Positions 25,065-32,257 of a stretch of 64,000 nt of DNA are shown piece by piece. This DNA comes from Paractinoplanes durhamensis (GTDB taxonomy: Bacteria; Actinomycetota; Actinomycetes; Mycobacteriales; Micromonosporaceae). The stretch covers positions 124,001-188,000 of the forward strand of contig NZ_BOML01000056.1 in NCBI RefSeq assembly GCF_016862175.1. The letters run 5' to 3'. A program made the position numbers and the translations under genes. Within the stretch, counting starts at the first letter, position 1. Every line of letters begins with the position of its first letter. The notes under the pieces were generated by a model. The model had not been told where the DNA came from, made no database searches, and saw nothing but the letters and a program-made list of their open reading frames with translations.

Positions 25065-25436
25065 ATGAACGCAGCCGGTTTCTTCACCAAGGTGTTCGGT
25101 AAGCCGTATCGCACCGTCGACCCGCAGCAGGCCGCGGCGATCCTGGCCGCCGGCGGCGTGCTCGTCGACGTCCGGGAGGCGACGGAATGGCGGGCCGGGC
25201 ACGCCCTCGAGGCGCGGCACATCCCCCTCGCCCAGCTCGCCGACCGGCTCGGTGAGGTGTCCTCCGACCGTCCGGTCGTCACTGTCTGCCGCTCCGGGGC
25301 ACGGTCGCGGCAGGCCGCCGCACTACTCGCCCGCAACGGCCGTCAGGTCCACAACCTGCGCGGCGGCATGCACGCCTGGATCGCCGCCGGACACCCGCTG
25401 CGGGCCAAAGGCGGCCGCCCCGGCCAACTGATCTGA
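25065..25436 (+). CDS. Single-domain rhodanese (sulfurtransferase)
   Basis: 123 residues. One rhodanese domain with active-site loop C-R-S-G-A-R (Cys75), substrate-side 'D-V-R-E-A-T-E-W', and 'G-G-M-H-A-W' near the end. It carries sulfane sulfur as a cysteine persulfide and passes it to thiols or cyanide. It is divergent from the thioredoxin gene across operators 1 and 2. An inverted copy of this thioredoxin/rhodanese pair exists at 28844-29711. GGAG precedes the ATG by ~8 nt. Confidence 0.88.
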   Translation: MNAAGFFTKVFGKPYRTVDPQQAAAILAAGGVLVDVREATEWRAGHALEARHIPLAQLADRLGEVSSDRPVVTVCRSGARSRQAAALLARNGRQVHNLRGGMHAWIAAGHPLRAKGGRPGQLI

Positions 25437-25464
25437 CCCCGCCGCGGCCGCGCCGGACAGCGCC

Positions 25465-25490
25465 GCCCGGGACCGCTCGGCGTCCCGGGC
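25465..25490. terminator. Hairpin between converging genes
   Basis: A perfect 9-bp stem GCCCGGGAC/GTCCCGGGC around an 8-nt loop, between the rhodanese stop and the methyltransferase stop. It has no T-run, but its position fits a shared terminator. Confidence 0.55.
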
Positions 25491-25493
25491 GAC

Positions 25494-26711
25494 TTAACGC
25501 CGGTGCGCGACGACCAGGGTGTCGATGGCCTCGACGGTGCCGTGGTCAGTGGTCACCGGCCGCCGGACCCGCCCGGCTCGCACGATCCGCAGCTCGGGCA
25601 GCGCGGCGCTGATGGTCTCGGGGGTGTAGAGGATGTCGGCGTTCTGCGGGCCGCCGGTCCCGTCGCGCAGGTTCGTGACGTCGTGGCCGACCACCATCAG
25701 CAGTCCGCCCGGTGCCACCGCGGCGGCGGCGCGGGCCAGGACGACCGCGAGGTCGGCAGGTGCCAGGTGCAGGTAGGCGACGATGACCGCGTCGTACGCC
25801 GCCGCGTCCGGGTGGTAGTCGCGGAGGTCCGCCACGATCCAGTGCACCTGCAGTCCCCGATCGGCGGCTGCCTGCCGCCCCCGCTCGGCCGCGACGGCGG
25901 AGAAGTCGACGGCGGTGACCTCCCAGCCCTGGGTCGCGAGCCAGGTCGCGTTGCGACCCTCGCCGGCTGCGAGGTCGAGGGCGCGGCCCGGCTCGGCGGT
26001 CGCGAACTGCTCGGCGACGAACCGGTTCGGTTCGCCGCCCCAGACCGAGGTCGTCGCCGCGTAGCGCTCGTCCCAGGTGCTGCTGTCCATGCTGTCGCCC
26101 CTGGGTGCGGTGGTGTGCCAGGCGTGGCGTCGCCACGCTGTCAGACACCGTAGCGGGCGGGGTACCAGCCGCGAGGTGGCCTCGGCGTAGGTCCGGTAGC
26201 CGGGGAACCGGGCGGTCAGCGCGGCCTCCTCGACACCGGTTTTGATCAACAGCAGGGCGAGCAGGGCGATCCAGACCCAGATGCGGCTCAGCCGCCCGCC
26301 GAGTACCACGAAGGCCGCGCCGCCGAGCAGCAGGGCGCTGTAGATCGGGTGCCGCATGCAGGCGTACACGCCGTTTGTGCGCAGCCGGGCGGCAGGGGAC
26401 GGGAGCGGCGAGGCGGTCAGGCCGCGTCCGAGACCGGCGAGCCCGGCGACCGCGATCAGCGCGGCGATGGCGACGACGACAACGGCGGTGACAACCGCCC
26501 ACGTCGGCGGCGTCCAGATCCGCGGACCGGGCAGCCACAGAATCCCGGCGAGCAGTATCAGTTGGCCGGCGACAAGCGACCAGGCGGTCACCTGCCTGGT
26601 CGCCGGGTACCCGTTCGGCGATCGGACCACCTGGCCTTCGCCGGATCGGCGCTCGATGCTGTGGTTCTCGGACGCCGCGGATCCGTGTCGTATGCGGTGG
26701 GGCTTCGACAC
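25494..26711 (-). CDS. Fused ICMT-like membrane methyltransferase and TehB-like SAM methyltransferase
   Basis: 405 residues in one open frame. The N-terminal ~200 residues have four to five membrane helices and the isoprenylcysteine methyltransferase/NnrU signature 'R-H-P-I-Y-S-A-L-L' followed by 'E-E-A-A-L...F-P-G-Y...Y'. From Met208 (codon at 26090) there is a complete class I methyltransferase with 'L-D-L-A-A-G-E-G-R-N-A-T-W-L' and 'V-D-F-S', closest in style to tellurite/thiopurine methyltransferases (TehB type). A GGGG-containing ribosome-binding site precedes the internal ATG, so these may be two genes joined by loss of a stop codon. Such enzymes methylate thiols, selenium or tellurium, which fits a sulfur-stress operon. 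It is the last gene of the minus-strand rhodanese operon. Confidence 0.7.
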   Translation of the reverse strand: MSKPHRIRHGSAASENHSIERRSGEGQVVRSPNGYPATRQVTAWSLVAGQLILLAGILWLPGPRIWTPPTWAVVTAVVVVAIAALIAVAGLAGLGRGLTASPLPSPAARLRTNGVYACMRHPIYSALLLGGAAFVVLGGRLSRIWVWIALLALLLIKTGVEEAALTARFPGYRTYAEATSRLVPRPLRCLTAWRRHAWHTTAPRGDSMDSSTWDERYAATTSVWGGEPNRFVAEQFATAEPGRALDLAAGEGRNATWLATQGWEVTAVDFSAVAAERGRQAAADRGLQVHWIVADLRDYHPDAAAYDAVIVAYLHLAPADLAVVLARAAAAVAPGGLLMVVGHDVTNLRDGTGGPQNADILYTPETISAALPELRIVRAGRVRRPVTTDHGTVEAIDTLVVAHRR

Positions 26712-26733
26712 TATGCGCCTTTCCGGGCCGGAG

Positions 26734-27339
26734 TCATGGCCGGTTGCCGGCCGGGGCGGTGTCGCGTAGCTGTCCGACGATGGTGTCGAAGTCGCAGCTG
26801 CTGCCTCGGTTGTAGGGGAGTTTGCCGAGCAGCATCCCCATGGCGCAGGTGTTGGTCAGGGCGGCGCCGGCGAGGCCGGCGCCGAGCAGGGCGGCGATCC
26901 ATTTCAGGGCGGGTACGGCGATTGAGCTCAGGATGCTGATCAGCACGATGGTGCCGGCGATGAGGCGGACCTGGCGTTCGAGGTCCCAGCGGGGGCGGCC
27001 GTGGTTGACGGGGGCGTGTGCGGCCTGCCAGGCGAGGATGCCGCCGGTGAGGACTTTGACGTGGGGCAGGCCGGCGTCGGCGAGGGTTTGTCCGGCCTGG
27101 GTTGCGCGGGCGCCGGAGCGGCAGACCAGGATCACGTCCTCGTCGAGGTGGCCGCGTAGTTCGGTGCGGTGTTCACGGAGAACGTCGAGGGGGACGTTGT
27201 AGGCGCCGGGGATGTGGGCCGTCTCGAACTCGGCCGGGGTGCGGACGTCGATGATGCGCGGGCCTGCGCCGGTGGTGAGTTGCTCACGCAGGTCCGCGGT
27301 GTCGATGGTGGCGGGTCCGTGCGGGTGGGGACTGGTCAT
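26734..27339 (-). CDS. Rhodanese with C-terminal membrane domain (DUF2892/YgaP type)
   Basis: 201 residues. The N-terminal rhodanese domain (~8-115) has active-site loop C-R-S-G-A-R (Cys73). After 'W-D-L-E-R-Q-V-R' come two membrane helices (~125-165) of the DUF2892 type. E. coli YgaP has the same arrangement and is a membrane-bound rhodanese that binds persulfide and nitric oxide groups. The active site would face the cytosol. It lies 22 bp upstream of the methyltransferase fusion and 108 bp downstream of the CstB-like gene. Confidence 0.87.
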   Translation of the reverse strand: MTSPHPHGPATIDTADLREQLTTGAGPRIIDVRTPAEFETAHIPGAYNVPLDVLREHRTELRGHLDEDVILVCRSGARATQAGQTLADAGLPHVKVLTGGILAWQAAHAPVNHGRPRWDLERQVRLIAGTIVLISILSSIAVPALKWIAALLGAGLAGAALTNTCAMGMLLGKLPYNRGSSCDFDTIVGQLRDTAPAGNRP

Positions 27340-27447
27340 GTCTCCTCATCGGATGGGCCGGGCAGGGTTCAGCCCGCACCGGTACGGCGGCGGTGCTGGA
27401 GCCGCGGACCAACGCGGGGCTGCGGGCCGCGTCGCGCCTGCGGTGGA

Positions 27448-28812
27448 TCAGCGTCCGGCGCCGCGGACGATGGGTAGCCCAGCGTCGGCGGCCTTGCTGA
27501 ATTCGTCGTCGACGGCCACGACGTGGCGCCCGGCCCGGGCGAGCAGGGCGGCGGCGATGGAGGCGCGGTAGCCGGCGGCGCAGTGCACCCACAGCTCGCC
27601 GTCGGGAATCTCGCCGAGACGCTGCGGCAGCTCGTGCAGCGGAATGTGGACCGCCGCCTCGATACGCGCTTCGGCGACCTCGAGGTTGCGGCGGGTGTCG
27701 AGGACGACGACGGGCCGATGGTGGCGGACCTGGGCCAGGTCGGCGAACGTGGCCCGGGGATAGCTGGCGAGATCACCGTCGCCGTTCCAGTCGGCGGGGC
27801 TGCCGACGGCCTGGGTGGCGGGCCGGTCGATGCCGATGCGGACGAGTTCGCGCTGGGCCTCGGCGATCTGTTCAGGGGTATCGGCGAGCAGGGTGAGCGG
27901 GGTGCCCCATGGGATCAGCCAGCCGAGGTAGGTGGCGAAGCTGCCGTCGAGACCGAAGTTGAGGGTGCCGGCCACGTGCCCGGCGGCGAAGGCGACCCGG
28001 TTGCGCAGATCCACGACCCACTCGCCGTCGGCGAGACGCTTGCGGATCTGCTCGGCGTCGGCGTGTTGCGGGGTGGTCAGGTCGGGTTCGCTGGGCCCGG
28101 CCGAGTTGGCGGGTGCCATGTGGGCGTAGTAGGCGGGCCAGGCGTCGAGGCCGGCCAGCAATTCGTCGACGAACGTCTGCTCGTCGCGGGTCAGCGCGGG
28201 GTTGACCCGTTTCTCCTGGGCGATGGTCGACGCGGTGGCGTCGCTCTGGGTGGCGGAGCAGAAGCTGCCGAAGCCGTGGGTGGGGAAGACCTCGGCGGTG
28301 TCGGGCAGGGCGGCGAGCCGGTGGGCGGAGGCGTACTGGTGGCGGACCAGGTCGTGGGTGTGCGCGGGGCCGAGCAGGTCGGGGCGGCCGACCGAGCCGT
28401 AGAGCAGCGACCCGCCGGAGAAGACCGCGACCGGCTGGCCGGCGTCGGCCAGGGCGTAGGACAGGTGGGTGAAGGTGTGCCCGGGGGTGGCCATCACCTG
28501 CACGGTCATGGTGTCGCCGACGGCGATGACGTCGCCGTCGGACACTGCGACGCGGTCGAAGGTGACGGGGTCGTCGCCGTTGACGTGGTAGGCGGCGCCG
28601 GTGCGCTGCGCGAGGGCGTACCCGCCGGTGACGTAGTCGTTGTGGATGTGGGTCTCGAAGACGTGGGTGATCCGCACGCCGTGGGTAGCGGCGAGGTCGA
28701 GGACGCGGTCGATGTCGCGTTGCGGGTCGACGACGAACGCGACCTGGCCGTCGTGCACGAGGTAGCTGCGGTCGCCGAGCGAGGGTGTGTCGATGGGCAG
28801 GATGGACGGCAT
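27448..28812 (-). CDS. CstB-like metallo-beta-lactamase/rhodanese protein (persulfide dioxygenase type)
   Basis: 454 residues in three domains. (1) A metallo-beta-lactamase domain (~1-240) with H-I-H-N-D-Y (His55, His57, Asp59) and 'T-P-G-H-T' (His112). (2) A rhodanese-like domain (~250-345) with no active-site cysteine ('L-L-A-D-T-P'). (3) A rhodanese domain with Cys411 in H-C-A-A-G-Y-R. This is the architecture of CstB, which oxidises low-molecular-weight persulfides to thiosulfate. One oddity: where ETHE1-type dioxygenases have an iron-binding Asp ('F-T-G-D'), this protein has 'F-S-G-G-S' (~132-136), so the iron site may be altered. It is in the operon that starts at operator 3. Confidence 0.82.
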   Translation of the reverse strand: MPSILPIDTPSLGDRSYLVHDGQVAFVVDPQRDIDRVLDLAATHGVRITHVFETHIHNDYVTGGYALAQRTGAAYHVNGDDPVTFDRVAVSDGDVIAVGDTMTVQVMATPGHTFTHLSYALADAGQPVAVFSGGSLLYGSVGRPDLLGPAHTHDLVRHQYASAHRLAALPDTAEVFPTHGFGSFCSATQSDATASTIAQEKRVNPALTRDEQTFVDELLAGLDAWPAYYAHMAPANSAGPSEPDLTTPQHADAEQIRKRLADGEWVVDLRNRVAFAAGHVAGTLNFGLDGSFATYLGWLIPWGTPLTLLADTPEQIAEAQRELVRIGIDRPATQAVGSPADWNGDGDLASYPRATFADLAQVRHHRPVVVLDTRRNLEVAEARIEAAVHIPLHELPQRLGEIPDGELWVHCAAGYRASIAAALLARAGRHVVAVDDEFSKAADAGLPIVRGAGR

Positions 28813-28843
28813 GGCCGGGGCTCCTTGAGGTGTGGGCAGGTAC

Positions 28844-29167
28844 TCAGGCGGTGGTGCGAGCGCCGCGGACGATGCGGTGGCCGGCGCGTAGCCAGGCGGC
28901 GGTGCCGCCGGCCACCGACCGGGCGTCGACCCCGGCGCGGATCAGGTGGTCGGCGGCGGTGAGGCTGCGGTTGCCGCCGGCGCAGATCACATAGACCGGT
29001 ACGCCGCGGGGCAGCTCACCGACGCGGGCGGTGACCTGCCCGAGCGGCATCGGCACCGCACCGCTGACGTGGCCGGTGACGTACTCGGACGGTTCGCGGA
29101 CGTCGATGACGAGAGCGCCGTCGCGGTGCGCGGCGGCGAAGGTGGGCAGGTCGACTTCAGGTCGCAC
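28844..29167 (-). CDS. Small rhodanese, first gene of the minus-strand sulfur operon
   Basis: 107 residues, a single rhodanese domain with 'D-V-R-E-P-S-E-Y', active-site loop C-A-G-G-N-R (Cys62) and 'G-G-T-A-A-W'. The loop differs from the C-R-S-G-A-R of the other two rhodaneses, which suggests a different acceptor. GTG at 29167 is chosen because GGAGG lies 6-7 nt upstream; the long reading to 30388 is antisense to two other genes and is not real. Operator 3 (29186-29201) sits 19 bp before the start. The downstream genes are the CstB-like, membrane rhodanese and methyltransferase genes. Confidence 0.85.
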   Translation of the reverse strand: MRPEVDLPTFAAAHRDGALVIDVREPSEYVTGHVSGAVPMPLGQVTARVGELPRGVPVYVICAGGNRSLTAADHLIRAGVDARSVAGGTAAWLRAGHRIVRGARTTA

Positions 29168-29185
29168 GAAGAGCCTCCAGAATAT

Positions 29186-29201
29186 ATACCCAGGGGGGTA
29201 T
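29186..29201. promoter_or_regulatory. CstR/CsoR-type operator 3
   Basis: ATACCC-AGGG-GGGTAT within an A/T-rich context (TATATACCC). It overlaps the likely promoter of the minus-strand rhodanese operon. Confidence 0.78.
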
Positions 29202-29274
29202 CCGAATTCCACGATAGCTGGCGTTTCCCTAAGCCTGTCAACCCGCCGACCGAGTGCCGCACCTCTCGGAATAT

Positions 29275-29290
29275 ATACCCCGGGGGGTAT
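29275..29290. promoter_or_regulatory. CstR/CsoR-type operator 4
   Basis: ATACCC-CGGG-GGGTAT, again preceded by TATAT. It is 50 bp upstream of the thioredoxin start at 29340. Operators 3 and 4 face opposite directions, 89 bp apart. Confidence 0.78.
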
Positions 29291-29339
29291 ATTGAACTGG
29301 ATATCAGGAGATGGCGATACGACGGACGGAGACACGACC

Positions 29340-29711
29340 ATGGCTACCGTGGCATTGACCAGGAGCGGCTTCACCGCTGCGGTGAGCGGGACCGGCATCG
29401 TGCTGGTCGATTTCTGGGCCGGCTGGTGCGGGCCCTGCAAGCGCTTCGCCCCGGTCTTCGAGCGGGCCAGCGAGCAGTACCCGGACGTCGTGTTCGCGAA
29501 GGTGGACACCGAGGCTGAGCAGTCGCTTGCCGGCGCCCTTGGGATCTCGTCGATTCCGACGCTGGCGGTGTTCCGCGACGGCGTGCTGGTCTTCGCCCAG
29601 GCCGGGGCGTTGCCGTCCGCGGCGCTCGAAGAGGTGATCACCGGGGTGCGCGCGCTGGACATGAACAAGGTCCGCGCCGAACTCGCCGGCGAGAAGGCCC
29701 CGGTCGCCTGA
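29340..29711 (+). CDS. Thioredoxin (WCGPC active site)
   Basis: 123 residues with the classical W-C-G-P-C motif (Cys30, Cys33) and 'S-I-P-T-L-A'. Over most of its length it is similar to the thioredoxin at 24459 (shared 'F-A-P-V-F-E-R-A-S-E' and 'F-R-D-G-V-L-V-F'), so the two arose by duplication. It is the likely reductant of persulfides formed on the neighbouring rhodaneses. ATG at 29340; longer upstream readings run through the operator and are not real. Confidence 0.9.
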   Translation: MATVALTRSGFTAAVSGTGIVLVDFWAGWCGPCKRFAPVFERASEQYPDVVFAKVDTEAEQSLAGALGISSIPTLAVFRDGVLVFAQAGALPSAALEEVITGVRALDMNKVRAELAGEKAPVA

Positions 29712-29781
29712 TAGCAACGGCGACCGTTGAAGTGGGCCCGTCCGGCCCTGACCGGCAGGCGGTTCGCGGGAGGAGGCTGCG

Positions 29782-30612
29782 GTGATGGCGGGTGCGGTGC
29801 TGGTCGTCGAGGACGACCGCGAGTTGCGTGACCTGGTGCGCCGTTACCTGGAACGGGCCGGGCACGCGGTGTACACCACCGGCTCCGGCGCCGAGGCGCT
29901 GCGGCTACTGGACACCGCCGACCCGGTGGCGATGGTTCTCGACCTCGGGCTGCCCGACATCGACGGGCTGACCGTGCTGGCCGCCGCCCGCGACGGGCGT
30001 CAGGTGCCGGTGGTGGTACTGACGGCCCGCAGCGCCGTGGAAGACCGGATCGACGGCCTGCGCCGGGGCACCGACGCCCCGGGCGAGTTGGGGGAGGTGA
30101 TCGTGGCGTTCGACGCGATGGCCGACGAGGTGGTCCGCGCGGACGCGGTGCGCCGCCGGCTGGCCGCCGACGTCGCCCACGAACTGCGCACACCGCTGGC
30201 CGCACTGCAGGCCGGGCTGGAAGAGCTGCGCGACGGACTGCGGGCCGCGGATTCCGAACGCCTGGCCGCTCTGCACGACCAGGCGTTGCACCTCGGCCGG
30301 GTGGTCGGCGATCTCGCGGCGTTGTCCGCCGCGGAAGCCGCCACACTGTCGCTGCATCCGGTCGACACCGACCTGGCCGGGGTCGCACGCGCCGCCCTCG
30401 ACGCTCAGCGTCCCCACCTCGATGCCGCCGGCCTGCGTATCGACACCGACCTGCCGCAGGCGCTGATCGTGCACGCCGACCCGGACCGTCTGCACCAGAG
30501 CATCGCCAACCTGCTCACCAACGCGGCCCGCTACCCCGGCCAGGGAACGGTCATCACCGTACGGCTGCCGCTGGCGACTGCCGGGACACATGCCGTGACC
30601 GGGATCGCCTGA
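29782..30612 (+). pseudogene. Response regulator receiver fused to the tail of a histidine kinase (deletion chimera)
   Basis: 276 residues in one frame. Residues 1-~98 are an OmpR-type receiver with acidic pocket Glu10/Asp11/Asp12, phospho-acceptor Asp54 and Thr81. It breaks off at 'G-T-D-A', just before the conserved Lys-Pro segment and the DNA-binding domain. Residue ~100 onward matches the end of a HAMP linker ('G-E-L-G-E-V-I-V-A-F-D-A-M-A-D-E-V'), a HisKA domain with His133 in A-H-E-L-R-T-P, and the beginning of an ATPase domain up to the N box; the ATP-lid glycine boxes are missing. Best explained by an in-frame deletion inside an adjacent regulator/kinase pair. It is probably non-functional for signalling, although still open. 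Confidence 0.75.
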
Positions 30613-30630
30613 TCGTCCGAGCTGGCAGGC

Positions 30631-30646
30631 GTACCCGTGGGGGTAT
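30631..30646. promoter_or_regulatory. CstR/CsoR-type operator 5
   Basis: GTACCC-GTGG-GGGTAT (one arm mismatch). It lies 38 bp before the CsoR-family repressor gene, so the repressor probably controls itself. Confidence 0.72.
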
Positions 30647-30683
30647 ATTTTCCAGGGTAGGCGAAGAGTGCAGGAGGCACAGC

Positions 30684-30953
30684 GTGCAGATCGACCAGGA
30701 CGCTCTCGGAGACGTCATCAAACGGCTACGACGCGCCGAGGGGCAGATCCGCGGGGTGATCGCAATGCTGGAGGACGGCCGCGACTGCGCCGACGTGGTG
30801 ACCCAACTCGCCGCCGTGTCCAAGGCCCTCGACCGCGCCGGATTCAAGATCATCGCCAGTGGGCTGCGGCAGTGCGTGAAGGCCGAGGAGAACGGCGAGG
30901 AGCAGAGCCTCGACGTGGCGAAGCTGGAGAAGCTCTTCCTGTCCCTGGCCTGA
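30684..30953 (+). CDS. cstR: CsoR-family repressor, CstR-like persulfide sensor
   Basis: 89 residues, all-helical CsoR/DUF156 repressor. Compared with copper-sensing CsoR (Cys-His-Cys at 36/61/65 in M. tuberculosis), this protein keeps the two cysteines at the exact spacing (Cys35 and Cys64) but has Gly60 where the copper-binding His should be. Loss of that His with retention of both cysteines is the CstR pattern, in which sulfane sulfur links the cysteines and releases DNA. The neighbours (rhodaneses, CstB-like, TauE, SQR) agree. GTG start at 30684 with CAGGAGG upstream. It probably binds the eight palindromes between 24.9 and 33.3 kb. Confidence 0.85.
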   Translation: MQIDQDALGDVIKRLRRAEGQIRGVIAMLEDGRDCADVVTQLAAVSKALDRAGFKIIASGLRQCVKAEENGEEQSLDVAKLEKLFLSLA

Positions 30954-30963
30954 CGACGTAGCG

Positions 30964-30999
30964 GCGCGCCCGGTGGCCCGGGGACCCAACCGGGCGCGC
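30964..30999. terminator. Strong hairpin between converging cstR-like and DUF302 genes
   Basis: An 11-bp stem GCGCGCCCGGT/ACCGGGCGCGC around a 14-nt loop. It lies 10 bp after the repressor stop and 9 bp before the end of the DUF302 gene. No T-run. Confidence 0.65.
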
Positions 31000-31008
31000 G
31001 TCAGCGTC

Positions 31009-31410
31009 TCAGCCGCCGAGCGTGGCCAGCGCCGCCTGCAGTCGGGCCGCGGCGTCGTCGGCCACCTCTTTGAGTTCCGGCCGGCCGGTGATCTGGACCA
31101 TCGTCTGCGGGTCGAGGGCCTGCACGAGGGTCGTGCCGGGGCCGTCGCTGCGGACCACGACGTTGCACGGCAGCAGCAGGCCGATCTCCCGGTCGATGCC
31201 CAGTGCCCGGTGCGCCAGCGGCGGGTTGCAGGCGCCGAGGATCAGGTAGTCCTCCATCTGCTCGCCGAGCTTCTCGCGCAGGGTCGCCTGGACGTCGATC
31301 TCGGTGAGGACGCCGAATCCCTGGTCCTTGAGCGCGTCACGGACCCGGGCGACCGTCTCCGGGAACGACCCTGCCACTCGTACCGTCATCGCGTACGCCA
31401 TGCCGATCAT
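31009..31410 (-). CDS. DUF302-domain protein
   Basis: 133 residues of the DUF302 family ('F-G-V-L-T-E-I-D-V-Q-A-T-L', 'I-L-G-A-C-N-P-P-L-A', 'L-L-P-C-N-V-V-V'). Two conserved cysteines, one in A-C-N-P and one in P-C-N-V, could bind sulfur or metal. The biochemical role of DUF302 is unknown; members often sit with sulfur-oxidation and heavy-metal genes. ATG at 31410 has GGAGAGAGG upstream. Operator 6 sits 31 bp before it. Confidence 0.82.
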   Translation of the reverse strand: MIGMAYAMTVRVAGSFPETVARVRDALKDQGFGVLTEIDVQATLREKLGEQMEDYLILGACNPPLAHRALGIDREIGLLLPCNVVVRSDGPGTTLVQALDPQTMVQITGRPELKEVADDAAARLQAALATLGG

Positions 31411-31440
31411 CGCCTCTCTCCGTCGTTCCATCGCCTCCAG

Positions 31441-31458
31441 GATACCGCTGGGGGTATC
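31441..31458. promoter_or_regulatory. CstR/CsoR-type operator 6
   Basis: GATACC-GCTGG-GGGTATC; in register it is ATACCG-CTGG-GGGTAT, one mismatch in the left arm. Upstream of the DUF302 gene and just after the DUF2202 gene. Confidence 0.72.
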
Positions 31459-31477
31459 TGGAGGCGGTGGGATGTGG

Positions 31478-32164
31478 CTACCGGGTCGCCCAAGTGGTGA
31501 AGGCAGCCAGGTGTTGCTGGGAGTCTGCCAGCAGGTGCTGGTACGCCTGCGTGGCGTCGGGGGCGGTCAGGCCGGTGAGTGCCTTCCGCAGATCGGCGAT
31601 GTCCGTGCGTTCCACCTCCTGGCCGACCTGCAGTGCGGCACTCTGGCTGATGGCGCCGCGGGCCAGCAGCCGATCGTAGGTGGCTTGCGTCGCCGGGTCG
31701 CTGAACGTGCCGGCGGCCACGCCGGCGGTGGGGTCGCCCACGGCGTAGCGTTCGAGCAGCGTGCGTACCGTGGCCAGGTGCCGGGTCTCGGCCGTCGCGA
31801 TGCGGTCGAAGATCGGCAGCGGGTATTTGCCGGCGAACGCCGCATAGACGTCGTGGGCGAGCTTCTCCTCCTGCGCCATCGCGGCCAGGGTGCTCTTCTG
31901 CTGGTCGCTCAGAGTGCCCTGCGCGGCGGTCACGTCGAGGTTGAGGCAGGTGCCGTCGCGCATCCCGGTGCCCATTCCCGCGCCCATCCGAGATCCGACG
32001 CCATAGCCGTTGCCGCCGGGGCCGCCCTGCTGGGTGACTGCGGCCTTGCCGGTGTGGAAGATGCCGGTGCCGGCCAGGGCCGGGCTCGCCGCCGCGAGCC
32101 CACCCAGACCGAGCGCGCCCGCGGTGACCAGAACCACTGCCCGGCGCTTCGTGGTGACCTTCAT
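31478..32164 (-). CDS. Secreted DUF2202 ferritin-like protein
   Basis: 228 residues. Residues 1-31 are a signal peptide ('A-G-A-L-G-L-G-G-L-A-A-A-S-P-A-L-A'). A Gly/Met-rich segment follows (~45-70). The C-terminal helical DUF2202 domain has the ferritin-like set 'Q-E-E-K-L-A-H-D-V-Y', 'A-E-T-R-H-L', 'E-V-E-R-T-D-I' and 'D-S-Q-Q-H-L', which could hold a di-metal centre. The family is often found with copper or sulfur resistance genes; its activity is not established. Downstream of the truncated SQR in the same direction, so likely under operator 7. Confidence 0.78.
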   Translation of the reverse strand: MKVTTKRRAVVLVTAGALGLGGLAAASPALAGTGIFHTGKAAVTQQGGPGGNGYGVGSRMGAGMGTGMRDGTCLNLDVTAAQGTLSDQQKSTLAAMAQEEKLAHDVYAAFAGKYPLPIFDRIATAETRHLATVRTLLERYAVGDPTAGVAAGTFSDPATQATYDRLLARGAISQSAALQVGQEVERTDIADLRKALTGLTAPDATQAYQHLLADSQQHLAAFTTWATR

Positions 32165-32257
32165 GATCGCTCCTTCGTCCGTTTCCTTCCTGCAGCGTCG
32201 CGGCGGCGGATGGGCACGGTGTGCGTCTGGTGTGGAGAGGCGATGGAGAACGCGGAC

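Noticed and set aside
24459..25220. A 253-residue version of the thioredoxin
   Set aside because: The extra N-terminus crosses operators 1 and 2 and overlaps the divergent rhodanese. The ATG at 24833 has a good ribosome-binding site.
28844..30388. A 514-residue open frame on the minus strand
   Set aside because: Only its last 107 residues (from GTG 29167) are a rhodanese. The upstream part is antisense to the thioredoxin and chimera genes and crosses two operators.
30684..30953. Copper-sensing CsoR
   Set aside because: The copper-ligand His is Gly, and no copper ATPase or chaperone is nearby; the neighbours are sulfur genes.
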